Assembly: GCA_029238515.1 (NCBI GenBank)
Contig: JAQWFW010000034.1
Coordinates: 62,001 to 126,000, forward strand
Length of the DNA: 64,000 nucleotides
From: Flavobacteriaceae bacterium
GTDB taxonomy: Bacteria > Bacteroidota > Bacteroidia > Flavobacteriales > Flavobacteriaceae
Direction: 5' to 3'
The notes beneath the pieces are model-generated. The model worked only from the letters and a program-made list of their open reading frames with translations. It was not told the DNA's origin and ran no database searches. This document shows positions 1 through 8,337 of this stretch, in pieces. The translations under genes and the position numbers were made by a program. Position 1 is the stretch's first letter. Every line of letters begins with the position of its first letter.

Positions 1-179
1 GTACATTTATCTTTAAAGATATGAGATATCCTTTGATGGATGAAAATGATCCGAATTCATCTGTTTTTAGCTTTTCAATTCGTAAAGAAAATAAACGTTG
101 GATTGCTGCTCCTTTTTATCCTGAAAATCCAAATGAAAAGGATTTGACTAATTTCTGGGACCGACTCAAAGGGATTTAA
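1..179 (+). CDS. C-terminal fragment of an unidentified protein
   Basis: An open frame enters from the left edge (first full codon at 3) and stops with TAA at 177-179, giving the last 58 residues of a protein. The end is rich in Asp, Asn, Lys and aromatic residues and finishes NFWDRLKGI. No domain is recognisable and the start lies outside the window. It converges on the methionine gamma-lyase-like gene with a 4-base tail-to-tail overlap (176-179). An in-frame ATG at 21 exists, but a 52-residue protein starting there seems less likely than a continuation of an upstream gene. Confidence 0.6.
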   Translation, partial: TFIFKDMRYPLMDENDPNSSVFSFSIRKENKRWIAAPFYPENPNEKDLTNFWDRLKGI

Positions 180-1369
180 AGTATGCCAACAGATTTCATG
201 CATTTTTGCATAGCTTGAAAAGTACGTTCAATGTCATTATCTAACCCAACCGAAAAGCGAATTAAACCAGGGCTTAAACCCATTTCCTTTTGTTCGTCTT
301 CTGGAATTTCAGAAGATGTAGAAGATCCAGGCGCACTAAATAAGGTTTTATAAAACCCGAGACTAACTGCTAAATATCCTAAATTTTCATCTTGCATCAT
401 TTCCATCAAAGCATTTGCTTTTTCTAAGGTTTCTACATCAATGGTAAGCATGCCACCAAAGCCAAATTCGTTATTCATTTGACGCTTAAACTCTTTGTGT
501 GATGGATGAGAGTTTAGCCCTGGATAAACTGTTTTTATTCCCAATGATTCAAATTTTTCGGCCAAATACATGGCATTGATACTGTGTTGTTTCATCCGAA
601 TGTGAAGTGTACGAAGATTTTTTAGAATTGATGCTGCACGTAAACTGTCCATTGTAGCACCAAAGAGCATGGCCGCTCCATCATTTACATTCCGTAAGTT
701 ATCTATCAGTTCTTGTGTACCACAGACCACACCACCTATTGCATCACTAGCGCCATTGATGAATTTTGTGAGACTGTGAATAACAATATCTGCTCCTAAT
801 TGTTTTGGTGATATCGACAATGGCGAAAAGGTATTGTCCACTACAAGCTGAAGGTTATGTTTTTTTGCAAGCTTTGAAAGTGCCTGAATATCAGCAACTT
901 CAAGTAGAGGATTACTTACAGATTCACAATAAAGTACTTTTGTGCTTTTTGATATTGCAGCTTCAACAGCTTCCAAGTTTGTGATGTCTACAAAGCTGGT
1001 TTGTATGTTTAGTTTGGGTGCAAAATTTTTAAGAAATGCATAAGTACCGCCATAAATTGTTCGACTTGAAACGATATGATCTCCAGCACTACACAATTGC
1101 ATGATAACGGATGTAATGGCACCCATCCCAGAGGCAGAAACATTGGAAGTTTCTGTTCCTTCCATAGCCGCTAAAGCTTCTCCAAGATAGAGGTTTGATG
1201 GAGAACTGTGTCTGGAGTATAGATAACATCCATCGGCATTGCCCTCAAAAGTGTCAAACATTGTTTTGGCCGATAAGAATGTATATGTGGATGAGTCTGA
1301 TATTGAGGGATTTACACCTCCAAATTCTCCAAAGTACTGTAAGTCTTGAATTGAATCCGCTGGGTTCAT
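176..1369 (-). CDS. Cys/Met-metabolism PLP enzyme, methionine gamma-lyase-like
   Basis: A 397-residue fold-type I PLP enzyme of the transsulfuration family (PF01053). Lys202 in SLTKFINGASD is the expected Schiff-base lysine, preceded by VVDNTF with its cofactor-binding Asp, and the YSRHSSPS segment near residue 51 matches the phosphate-binding Tyr/Arg region of the neighbouring subunit. Such enzymes cleave methionine or related thioethers (gamma-lyase) or perform cystathionine chemistry; which one cannot be settled from sequence alone. It is transcribed away from an Lrp/AsnC regulator 156 bp upstream, an arrangement typical of amino-acid catabolic genes under local Lrp control. A second family member lies at 15546-16703. 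Confidence 0.85.
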   Translation of the reverse strand: MNPADSIQDLQYFGEFGGVNPSISDSSTYTFLSAKTMFDTFEGNADGCYLYSRHSSPSNLYLGEALAAMEGTETSNVSASGMGAITSVIMQLCSAGDHIVSSRTIYGGTYAFLKNFAPKLNIQTSFVDITNLEAVEAAISKSTKVLYCESVSNPLLEVADIQALSKLAKKHNLQLVVDNTFSPLSISPKQLGADIVIHSLTKFINGASDAIGGVVCGTQELIDNLRNVNDGAAMLFGATMDSLRAASILKNLRTLHIRMKQHSINAMYLAEKFESLGIKTVYPGLNSHPSHKEFKRQMNNEFGFGGMLTIDVETLEKANALMEMMQDENLGYLAVSLGFYKTLFSAPGSSTSSEIPEDEQKEMGLSPGLIRFSVGLDNDIERTFQAMQKCMKSVGIL

Positions 1370-1377
1370 ATTTTAAA

Positions 1378-1438
1378 GATTAATTTTAATCAAATATCGA
1401 TAATTAGTGATATAAAAACAATTGGTATTACTAATTAT
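1378..1438. promoter_or_regulatory. Candidate Lrp operator region between divergent genes
   Basis: Between the divergent lyase and Lrp genes lie two inverted repeats: GATTAA-TT-TTAATC at 1378-1391, and ATAATTAGT (1400-1408) facing ACTAATTAT (1430-1438). A possible minus-strand promoter for the lyase, TTG-N20-GATATTTG (plus 1391-1421, one mismatch in the -7 box), sits between and under these repeats. Binding by the adjacent Lrp protein is inferred from position only. Confidence 0.4.
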
Positions 1439-1483
1439 AGAAAATTAATCTTTTTAATAGATGTATTTTAGAATAAATTTTTA

Positions 1484-1491
1484 TAAATTTG
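1484..1491 (+). promoter_or_regulatory. -7 box for the Lrp/AsnC gene
   Basis: TAAATTTG matches the Bacteroidota -7 consensus TAnnTTTG and lies 34 nt before the ATG at 1526. No convincing -33 TTG is present at the usual 17-23 nt spacing. Confidence 0.5.
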
Positions 1492-1525
1492 TTTTTATTA
1501 ACCTATTCAAAGATAATTTTTCAAT

Positions 1526-1984
1526 ATGAAACTAGATGCATTGGACATCCAAATTTTACGTCTTCTTCAAAAAGATGCCAAACTAACCAACAAAGCACTC
1601 TCTGCCAAATTAGCACTTTCTGTAACAGCAATTTATGAACGCATAAAAAAACTTGAAAAAACAGGGTTTATAGAGGGATATGTAGCATTGATTTCCAAAG
1701 AAATGGTGGGTAAATCTTTTATTGCTTTTTGTCATGTAAAACTTATTCAGCACACTCAGGACAACGTAAAGCAATTTGAACGTGAAGTCATTACCATAGC
1801 GGAAGTTTTAGAATGCTATCATCTAAGTGGGGATTATGATTACTTGTTAAAGGTTCACGTAGAAGATATGGAATCTTACCGAAAATTTATGATTGAAAAG
1901 CTTACAAAATTAAATCATATTGGCAGTACACACAGCATGTTTATGATCAATCAAGTAAAGCATACAACAGCTTTAAATATTTAG
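1526..1984 (+). CDS. Lrp/AsnC family transcriptional regulator
   Basis: A 152-residue protein of normal Lrp/AsnC size. The N-terminal winged helix-turn-helix begins LDALDIQILRLLQKDAKLT and includes TAIYERIKKLEKTGFIEGY. The C-terminal RAM domain (about residues 65-145) contains the GDYDYLLKV segment that usually forms the amino-acid effector pocket. It is divergent from the methionine gamma-lyase-like gene, which suggests it senses an amino acid and controls that enzyme. A second, different Lrp protein is encoded at 54593. Confidence 0.92.
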   Translation: MKLDALDIQILRLLQKDAKLTNKALSAKLALSVTAIYERIKKLEKTGFIEGYVALISKEMVGKSFIAFCHVKLIQHTQDNVKQFEREVITIAEVLECYHLSGDYDYLLKVHVEDMESYRKFMIEKLTKLNHIGSTHSMFMINQVKHTTALNI

Positions 1985-2016
1985 ATTTTTATTTATCTGT
2001 ATTGAAAGGAAGTTTG

Positions 2017-2024
2017 TACTTTTG
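2017..2024 (+). promoter_or_regulatory. -7 box for lpdA (first copy)
   Basis: TACTTTTG is an exact TAnnTTTG match located 22 nt upstream of the ATG at 2047. A TTG lies only 12 nt further upstream, so the -33 element is not convincing. Confidence 0.6.
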
Positions 2025-2046
2025 TTCATACTAAAATTTTAATCCT

Positions 2047-3447
2047 ATGAAATCGTATGACGTTGCTGTAATTGGTTCTGGCCCTGGTGGATATGTAGCT
2101 GCCATTCGCTGCGCACAATTGGGTATGAAAGTTGCTATTATCGAAAAATACGCAACAATGGGCGGTACATGCCTTAATGTGGGTTGTATCCCAAGCAAAG
2201 CATTGTTGGATTCTTCTCATCATTTCGAAGATGCAGTAAAGCATTTCGATACCCACGGCATCGAACTTCCAGGTGAAGTAAAGGTTAATTTGGAAAAAAT
2301 GATGGCGCGAAAGCAATCTGTAGTAGATCAAACTACTGTTGGGATTGAATTTTTGATGAAAAAAAATAATATCGAAGTCTACCAAGGAGTTGGTGCTTTT
2401 AAAGATGCTACACACATTAGCATCAGCGGGAGCGAAATGCACGAAATTGAAGCTAAGCATGCAATTATTGCTACTGGAAGCAAACCTTCTACACTTCCTT
2501 TTGCTACCGTAGATAAAGAACGTATCATTACATCAACGGAAGCTTTAAAACTAAAAGAAATCCCAAAACACCTTATCATAATCGGCGGTGGTATTATTGG
2601 TTTAGAACTCGGTCAGGTATACAAACGTTTAGGTGCAGATGTTACCGTTGTAGAATACATGGATCGTATCATACCAACAATGGACAAAGGACTTTCAAAA
2701 GAGTTGAATAAAGTCCTTAAAAAACAAAAATTTAAAATCAATACTTCACATAAAGTGACTTCAGTAGCGCGTGATGCTGATACAGTTACTGTTACTGCTG
2801 AAAATAAAAAAGGCGATACTGTCACATTTGAAGGTGATTATTGCTTGGTCTCAGTAGGAAGAAGTCCGTATACAGCAGGATTAAATTTAGACGCTGCTGG
2901 AGTTCAATTGAGTGAACGTGGACAAGTATTGGTGAATAACGATTTGCAAACATCTACTCCTAATATTTACGCCATTGGTGATGTGGTTAGAGGAGCTATG
3001 TTGGCTCATAAAGCTGAAGAAGAGGGTGTTTTTGTTGCCGAAACTATTGCTGGACAAAAACCACACATCAATTACAACTTAATTCCAGGAGTGGTGTACA
3101 CATGGCCAGAAGTCGCTTCGGTTGGAAAAACAGAAGAACAGCTCACAGACGAAGGTGTTGCCTACAAAACAGGGCAATTCCCAATGCGTGCACTTGGTAG
3201 AAGCCGTGCAAGCATGGATTTAGATGGTTTTGTGAAAATAATTGCTGATGAAGCAACAGACGAAATTTTAGGGGTTCACATGATTGGCGCACGTTGTGCC
3301 GATCTCATCGCTGAAGCTGTAGTAGCCATGGAATTTCGTGCTTCCGCAGAGGATATTTCTAGAATGTCTCATGCTCATCCAACATTTACTGAGGCCATTA
3401 AAGAAGCTGCTCTTGCAGCCACTGAAAATCGTGCATTGCACATCTAA
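2047..3447 (+). CDS. lpdA: Dihydrolipoyl dehydrogenase (E3), first copy
   Basis: A 466-residue FAD/NAD flavoenzyme that reoxidises dihydrolipoamide in 2-oxo-acid dehydrogenase or glycine-cleavage complexes. Seen in sequence: N-terminal FAD motif GSGPGG at 10-15, redox disulfide Cys42/Cys47 in GGTCLNVGCIPSK, NAD-binding IIGGGIIGLELG near residue 180, FAD motif YAIGDV, and the catalytic His444/Glu449 pair in HAHPTFTEA. It appears monocistronic, with a -7 box upstream and a strong terminator downstream. A paralogue with GGVCLNWGCIPTK is at 21758-23134; in flavobacteria two E3 copies are common and may serve different complexes, but which serves which cannot be read here. Confidence 0.95.
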   Translation: MKSYDVAVIGSGPGGYVAAIRCAQLGMKVAIIEKYATMGGTCLNVGCIPSKALLDSSHHFEDAVKHFDTHGIELPGEVKVNLEKMMARKQSVVDQTTVGIEFLMKKNNIEVYQGVGAFKDATHISISGSEMHEIEAKHAIIATGSKPSTLPFATVDKERIITSTEALKLKEIPKHLIIIGGGIIGLELGQVYKRLGADVTVVEYMDRIIPTMDKGLSKELNKVLKKQKFKINTSHKVTSVARDADTVTVTAENKKGDTVTFEGDYCLVSVGRSPYTAGLNLDAAGVQLSERGQVLVNNDLQTSTPNIYAIGDVVRGAMLAHKAEEEGVFVAETIAGQKPHINYNLIPGVVYTWPEVASVGKTEEQLTDEGVAYKTGQFPMRALGRSRASMDLDGFVKIIADEATDEILGVHMIGARCADLIAEAVVAMEFRASAEDISRMSHAHPTFTEAIKEAALAATENRALHI

Positions 3448-3469
3448 CATAAAACTATTTACTAAATAT

Positions 3470-3497
3470 AAGCGGTCAAATTTGACCGCTTTTTTTA
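3470..3497 (+). terminator. Rho-independent terminator after lpdA
   Basis: An 11-bp perfect stem (AAGCGGTCAAA at 3470-3480 against TTTGACCGCTT at 3481-3491, the central A/T pairs forming the loop) is followed by a run of T, 23 nt after the lpdA stop. Confidence 0.88.
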
Positions 3498-3655
3498 TTT
3501 AAATCCTGAAGTATTTTTTTGTTTTCAAAAAAAATGTATATTTAAGTGATTGATTTACAGTGAATTGTCTAATGTTTTGATATTTACGTTAAACAAATTT
3601 CATAAATAATAACACAATACTTTAGAAATGAGGTATTAAAGCAACCCCAGTCGCT

Positions 3656-4252
3656 TTGAACTTGAATAAACAACAACACCAACCATCAGATGAAGCGCTA
3701 GTACGCGCCATTGTTCAAAAAGAAGATACTCAGCTTTTTGAAATTTTATATGATCGCTATTATGGATTTGTTCATAAACGATGTTCGAGTTTTTTCAAGA
3801 ATAAACAAGATGCAGAAGATGTCTCTCAAGAAATTTTTTTCAAAGTGTTTTTGAAACTTGAAACGTTTTCATTCAAATCAAAATTTTCTACTTGGCTTTA
3901 CAGTTTCGCCCAAAATTACTGCATCAACTACACCAGATCAGTTAAGTATCGAAAGTGGGAGAACCGCCATATAGATCCCGAAAAATTGAGTGCATATTTT
4001 TTTAGCTATAATTATGATTCATGTGAAATAGATCCAATTCAGTTGAAGCGATTAAAGCACGCAGTCAATTTGCTTTCAAAACACGAACAACAGCTGATAT
4101 TGATGAAATACTGTGGGCGCATTACAATTAAGGAACTTGGCGATATATTTGAATTAGGAGAGAGCGCTATGAAAATGAAATTAAAACGCGTCAAAGAGAA
4201 ACTAATTGCAAATTATCGAGCGTCAGATTTAGAGAATTTAAAATTAGTGTAA
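3656..4252 (+). CDS. RNA polymerase sigma factor, sigma-70/ECF type
   Basis: A 198-residue sigma factor of ECF size. Region 2 spans about residues 25-95, with DAEDVSQEIFFKVFLKLETF and the region 2.3-like FSTWLYSFAQNYCINY. Region 4 spans about 130-185, ending with the helix-turn-helix around TIKELGDIFELGESAMKMKLKR. No in-frame ATG precedes the conserved N-terminus, so the start must be TTG (3656 or 3662); an ATG at 3628 is out of frame and stops after three codons. No anti-sigma gene is adjacent, so the signal it answers to is unknown. Its stop abuts the stop of the convergent helicase with no gap. Confidence 0.88.
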   Translation: MNLNKQQHQPSDEALVRAIVQKEDTQLFEILYDRYYGFVHKRCSSFFKNKQDAEDVSQEIFFKVFLKLETFSFKSKFSTWLYSFAQNYCINYTRSVKYRKWENRHIDPEKLSAYFFSYNYDSCEIDPIQLKRLKHAVNLLSKHEQQLILMKYCGRITIKELGDIFELGESAMKMKLKRVKEKLIANYRASDLENLKLV

Positions 4253-5605
4253 TCACTTACGTTTGCGTCGGTTGAAATTTTTATCTCCTCTAGTTTTAGG
4301 TTTTTTGTATTTTTTTGCAATTGTTTTTCTGTAAGATCCGCCGAGGTTAACTTTTTTATTTTTTTCTTTTTTTTCATGAAAAGCAGGGCCAGGAGCATCT
4401 TCATCTATTTTTTTGTGCGGATTGTAACGCTCCTCGATGATGTTACGTTCTTCGGGCATTAGCTCATTAGAAACCTCGACTTCCGTTGGCCATGGATTGG
4501 TCATAATTTCGAAATTCATGTAAGCTTCAATTTGCACCCGATATTCTTGCTCTTTTTGTGTAGACAATAAGATACTCTCTCCTTGTTTTTGCGCTCGTCC
4601 AGTTCTACCAATACGATGCATATAATTTTCAGGAAATTCAGGAGTGTTGAAACTAATTACATGCGATACTAGATCGATGTCTATCCCGCGCGCCATAACA
4701 TCTGTAGACACTAGAATTCTTGAAGTGCCATTCCTGAATTCTTCGATCGCATTACGCCGGTAATTCTGAGATTTATTAGAGTGAAGTACGGCACATTCAT
4801 TCCCGAAATTCAAGGTTAAAGATTCAAACAATCGATCGGCAATACGCTTTTGATCCACAAAAATAAGCACCTTACTCAACTCTTCTCTATTTTTCAATAA
4901 ATGAATCAATAGGTTTAGTTTTGAATTGTAATTTTGCACATCATATCGAGACTGTTTGATGTTTGTCAGAGGAGTTCCAGAAAGTGCTGTTGATACTTTA
5001 TTTGGGGTCTTAAAAAATGCTGAAATAAGTTGATCTACTTCAGATGTCATTGTAGCAGAAAACATGATGTTTTGACGTTGTTCAGGAAGAACATCAAAAA
5101 TATTGATAAGCTGATGCCTAAATCCTAAATCTAGCATAACATCAACTTCATCTATGACAAGTTTTTGAATATCTTTTAAGCGTAAAACTCTGCTTATAGC
5201 CAAATCATATAGCCGACCTGGAGTTGCCACCACAATATCCGCACCTTCTTCGACTTGTTTTTTTTGAGTATTGATGTTGGTGCCTCCAAATATACCTATG
5301 GTTTTAAATGGGAGTTCAGAACACAATTTTTCGATACCATCTACGACCTGAAGCACCAATTCTCTGGTTGGTACAAGAATCAAAATTCGTGGGGAATGTT
5401 GTTTTGGTTGCGCCAAGTTTCTCAATAAAGGAAGCGTGTAAGCCAATGTTTTTCCAGTACCAGTTTGCGCTATTCCTACAAGATCTTTTCCAGAGCAAAT
5501 TTTTGAAAAAGAGTGTTGTTGAATTGGAGTTGGTTGGATAAACTTTAAGCGCTCAAGAGCGCTATATAAAGCAGGAGAAAGTATAAAATCGCTAAATTTT
5601 TCCAA
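4253..5605 (-). CDS. DEAD-box family ATP-dependent RNA helicase (DEVD variant)
   Basis: A 450-residue SF2 helicase. Motifs in order: Q-motif region PTPIQQ (25-30), motif I AQTGTGKT (46-53), PTREL, ATPGR, motif II DEVD at 152-155 in place of DEAD, SAT, and the C-terminal RecA domain with ARGIDI and HRIGRTGR. The tail after about residue 375 is strongly basic (GGSYRKTIAKKYKKPK and onward), as in RNA-binding extensions. The frame begins with TTG, since a nearby ATG (5608-5610) is out of frame. A role in ribosome assembly or cold-stress RNA remodelling is usual for the family but not shown here. Confidence 0.93.
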   Translation of the reverse strand: MEKFSDFILSPALYSALERLKFIQPTPIQQHSFSKICSGKDLVGIAQTGTGKTLAYTLPLLRNLAQPKQHSPRILILVPTRELVLQVVDGIEKLCSELPFKTIGIFGGTNINTQKKQVEEGADIVVATPGRLYDLAISRVLRLKDIQKLVIDEVDVMLDLGFRHQLINIFDVLPEQRQNIMFSATMTSEVDQLISAFFKTPNKVSTALSGTPLTNIKQSRYDVQNYNSKLNLLIHLLKNREELSKVLIFVDQKRIADRLFESLTLNFGNECAVLHSNKSQNYRRNAIEEFRNGTSRILVSTDVMARGIDIDLVSHVISFNTPEFPENYMHRIGRTGRAQKQGESILLSTQKEQEYRVQIEAYMNFEIMTNPWPTEVEVSNELMPEERNIIEERYNPHKKIDEDAPGPAFHEKKEKNKKVNLGGSYRKTIAKKYKKPKTRGDKNFNRRKRK

Positions 5606-5674
5606 ATCATAAATTTTTTCAAAGGTAATGTATTCTTAGAAAGTAGGTGTATATTTCAAATATCTGATTAAATT

Positions 5675-5695
5675 TACAACTAAATTTAAGTTGTA
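5675..5695. repeat. Inverted repeat at the pabB start region
   Basis: TACAACT (5675-5681) and AGTTGTA (5689-5695) form a perfect 7-bp inverted repeat around AAATTTA. The upstream candidate TTG start (5691) falls within the right arm, which favours the second TTG at 5703. It could be an operator or a leader hairpin. Confidence 0.4.
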
Positions 5696-5702
5696 TCACT
5701 TT

Positions 5703-6992
5703 TTGAGAACGCACCAGCATATTAAGCTTAAAAATATAGAACAATTCAAAAGAAAACTTTTGCAATGGGCCAATACTTTTCAAGAAGTAGTTTGGCTTGA
5801 TTCTAATGATTATCATCAGACGTATAGCAATTTTGATGCTATTCTTGCAGTAGATGCTTTTTCGCGTTTACAAATAGGTGTTTATCAGGGTTTCGATGCC
5901 CTAGATCGCTATACAAAAGCCACTTCTGATTGGCTATTTGGGTATCTTTCTTATGATTTAAAAAATGATTTGGAAGACTTAGAATCTTCAAATTTTGATG
6001 GGTTAAACTTCCCGGATATAGTTTTTTTTCAACCCAAAAAAATATTTATGTTTCATGGCGACGAGGTAAGTATTCATTACCTCAATGAATTTTCTTCTGC
6101 TATAGAAAATGATCTTAAATCCATCAGAAATCAATCTGATGCAGTAAGAAAAAAGCAATCTAAACAACTTGAAATCAAATCAAGAACACCAAAACCATCC
6201 TATATTCAAAAGGTTAAAACATTACAAAATCATATCAATAGAGGGGATGTTTATGAAGCCAATTTTTGTCAGGAGTTTTATGCCAAGGGCACACTAGATC
6301 CATTAGCGACTTTTTACAAACTTCAAGCGCGTTCTGCACCACCTTTTGCAGCTTATTTCAAAAATGGAGATCATTATGCTCTTTCTGCTTCTCCAGAGCG
6401 GTATTTAAAGAAGAATGGAAATAAAGTACTTTCACAACCAATAAAAGGCACCTCAAGACGTTCAAACAATGCTCACGAAGACTTAGAACTGAGAATGAAT
6501 CTTGAAGCCAACATCAAAGAACGAAGCGAGAATGTGATGATTGTAGATTTGGTGCGTAATGATTTGTCTAGAATCGCGCAGAAAGGATCTGTAAAAGTAG
6601 ATGAGCTTTGTGAACCTTACACTTTTGCACAAGTTCATCATTTGATTTCCACGGTAGTTGCGGAAATTAAAGACGATTTTTCTTCAATAGATGTTATTAA
6701 ATCGACCTTTCCTATGGGGAGTATGACTGGAGCGCCAAAAATATCAGCCATGAAACTTATCGATCGTCTGGAGGAATCAAAGCGAGGTTTATATTCTGGA
6801 GCGATAGGATATTTTACGCCTTCAATGGATTTTGATTTTAATGTCGTCATTAGAAGTATTTTATATAATGCTTCAAAATCTTACATATCTTTTTCAGTAG
6901 GAAGTGCCATTACGTCCAAAAGTATACCAGAAGCAGAATATGAAGAATGCCTTATAAAAGCCCAAGCACTTAAGGAATCTCTGGAGAATTAA
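5703..6992 (+). CDS. pabB: Aminodeoxychorismate synthase component I (PabB-like)
   Basis: A chorismate-binding enzyme of about 429 residues. The decisive motif is PIKGTSRR: Lys in place of the Ala of anthranilate and isochorismate synthases marks aminodeoxychorismate synthase, which adds ammonia to chorismate for p-aminobenzoate and folate. Other signatures are MIVDLVRNDLSRIA, STFPMGSMTGAPK and the Mg-binding EYEECLIKA at the end. No ATG is available near the N-terminus; TTG codons at 5691 and 5703 are the candidates. I use 5703 because 5691 lies inside an inverted repeat and the conserved region begins after it. No glutaminase partner is adjacent. tilS follows closely. Confidence 0.85.
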   Translation: MRTHQHIKLKNIEQFKRKLLQWANTFQEVVWLDSNDYHQTYSNFDAILAVDAFSRLQIGVYQGFDALDRYTKATSDWLFGYLSYDLKNDLEDLESSNFDGLNFPDIVFFQPKKIFMFHGDEVSIHYLNEFSSAIENDLKSIRNQSDAVRKKQSKQLEIKSRTPKPSYIQKVKTLQNHINRGDVYEANFCQEFYAKGTLDPLATFYKLQARSAPPFAAYFKNGDHYALSASPERYLKKNGNKVLSQPIKGTSRRSNNAHEDLELRMNLEANIKERSENVMIVDLVRNDLSRIAQKGSVKVDELCEPYTFAQVHHLISTVVAEIKDDFSSIDVIKSTFPMGSMTGAPKISAMKLIDRLEESKRGLYSGAIGYFTPSMDFDFNVVIRSILYNASKSYISFSVGSAITSKSIPEAEYEECLIKAQALKESLEN

Positions 6993-6996
6993 TTTG

Positions 6997-7004
6997 TATT
7001 TTTG
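6997..7004 (+). promoter_or_regulatory. -7 box almost touching the tilS start codon
   Basis: TATTTTTG matches TAnnTTTG exactly and ends 4 nt before the ATG at 7009. If it is used, transcription begins at or next to the start codon, giving a leaderless tilS mRNA. It also rules out the upstream in-frame TTG at 6994 as a start. Confidence 0.55.
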
Positions 7005-7008
7005 CAGC

Positions 7009-8337
7009 ATGTTAGCAGCTTTTAAAGAACATCTAGAGCATTATTTTCCAGACCTGTCCAATCAAAAGATTTTATTGGCAGTTTCAGGTGGATTGGATAG
7101 TATGGTGCTTGTTGATTTGTGCTTAAAATCTGCGCTAGATATTTCTATTGCACACTGCAACTTTAAGTTACGCGCTGAAGAAAGTGATGCAGAGGAACGT
7201 TTTGTACTTGCATTTGCCAAAAACCACAACTTAACTGTTTTTTCTAAACAGTTCGATACGAATGAATTTGTTGAAAATTCTAAACTATCCATTCAAATGG
7301 CAGCACGCCAACTGCGCTACGATTTTTTTAAACAATTACGAACCCAACATCATTTTGACACAATCTTGACCGCTCATCATGCGGACGATAATTTAGAAAC
7401 GTTTTTTATTAATCTAAGTCGAGGTTCAGGTATCGATGGTCTTGTTGGAATTCCAGAGAAAAATGAACACATCATCAGACCATTGTTAACCTTTTCGAGA
7501 GCTCAAATTCTAACCTATGCCAAAGCCAATGCTGTTAAATGGTGTACGGACAGCAGTAATGCGGATGTAAAGTATCAGCGCAATCACTTACGTCATAAAT
7601 TGATTCCTCAGTTGAGGGCCATTTACCCCTCAATTATGGGCGCCCTGAACACCACACAAAGACACCTTAGAGCCTCTCAAAACTTATTGAATAATCACAT
7701 TAAACAAGTAGAGCAGCAAATAATTGAAACCTCAAATTCTGAGGAAGTATATTATTCAATTTTTGAATTGAAAAAACTTCATACACTTAAAGATTATATG
7801 CACCCTTTATTTCATCAGTATGGATTTACAGATTATGATGAACTTTTTAATTTAATTGATGCTCAATCTGGAAAGCAAATACATTCCGAAACGCATACGA
7901 TTTTAAAAAATCGGACTTCATTGATTTTAACAAAAAAAAAATCAAATAAAAAAATTCATTTAATTATCGAAAATGAAGATGCATCTGTAGAGCTCAATCA
8001 ATATGGGGTAGTACTTCAATTGCAAAGTGCTTCAAAATTGGAAGACTCAACTCCTCAGATATTGTTTTTAGATATGGATAAAATTGAATTTCCACTTGTT
8101 TTGCGCTCTTGGGATAAAGGCGATTTTTTTTACCCCTCTGGAATGTCGGGTAAAAAGAAATTGAGCAAATATTTCAAAGATGAAAAACTTTCTCTGATCC
8201 AAAAATCAAAAGTACTGTTGTTGTGTTCAAACAATGCAATTGTTTGGGTAGTTGGGATGCGTTCAGATGCACGTTTTCTGGCCACTTCAAAATCAAAAAG
8301 AATATTAAAAATTAATCTATCAGATGCCTCTAGTTAA
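7009..8337 (+). CDS. tilS: tRNA(Ile)-lysidine synthetase
   Basis: A 442-residue enzyme that joins lysine to C34 of the CAU-anticodon tRNA-Ile so that it reads AUA. The N-type ATP pyrophosphatase loop SGGLDS is at residues 26-31. It is followed by AHCNFKLR, the LTAHHADDNLETFF segment and RNHLRHKLIPQLR, all typical of TilS. The C-terminal part (about 280-442) corresponds to the lysine/tRNA-binding domains. The start at 7009 is chosen over TTG 6994 because a -7 promoter box overlaps the intervening codons. The gene overlaps the next one by 14 bases. Confidence 0.93.
   Translation: MLAAFKEHLEHYFPDLSNQKILLAVSGGLDSMVLVDLCLKSALDISIAHCNFKLRAEESDAEERFVLAFAKNHNLTVFSKQFDTNEFVENSKLSIQMAARQLRYDFFKQLRTQHHFDTILTAHHADDNLETFFINLSRGSGIDGLVGIPEKNEHIIRPLLTFSRAQILTYAKANAVKWCTDSSNADVKYQRNHLRHKLIPQLRAIYPSIMGALNTTQRHLRASQNLLNNHIKQVEQQIIETSNSEEVYYSIFELKKLHTLKDYMHPLFHQYGFTDYDELFNLIDAQSGKQIHSETHTILKNRTSLILTKKKSNKKIHLIIENEDASVELNQYGVVLQLQSASKLEDSTPQILFLDMDKIEFPLVLRSWDKGDFFYPSGMSGKKKLSKYFKDEKLSLIQKSKVLLLCSNNAIVWVVGMRSDARFLATSKSKRILKINLSDASS

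Noticed and set aside
3628-3639. ATG at 3628 as the start of the sigma factor gene
   Set aside because: It is out of frame and stops after three codons; the conserved N-terminus begins from TTG 3656 or 3662.
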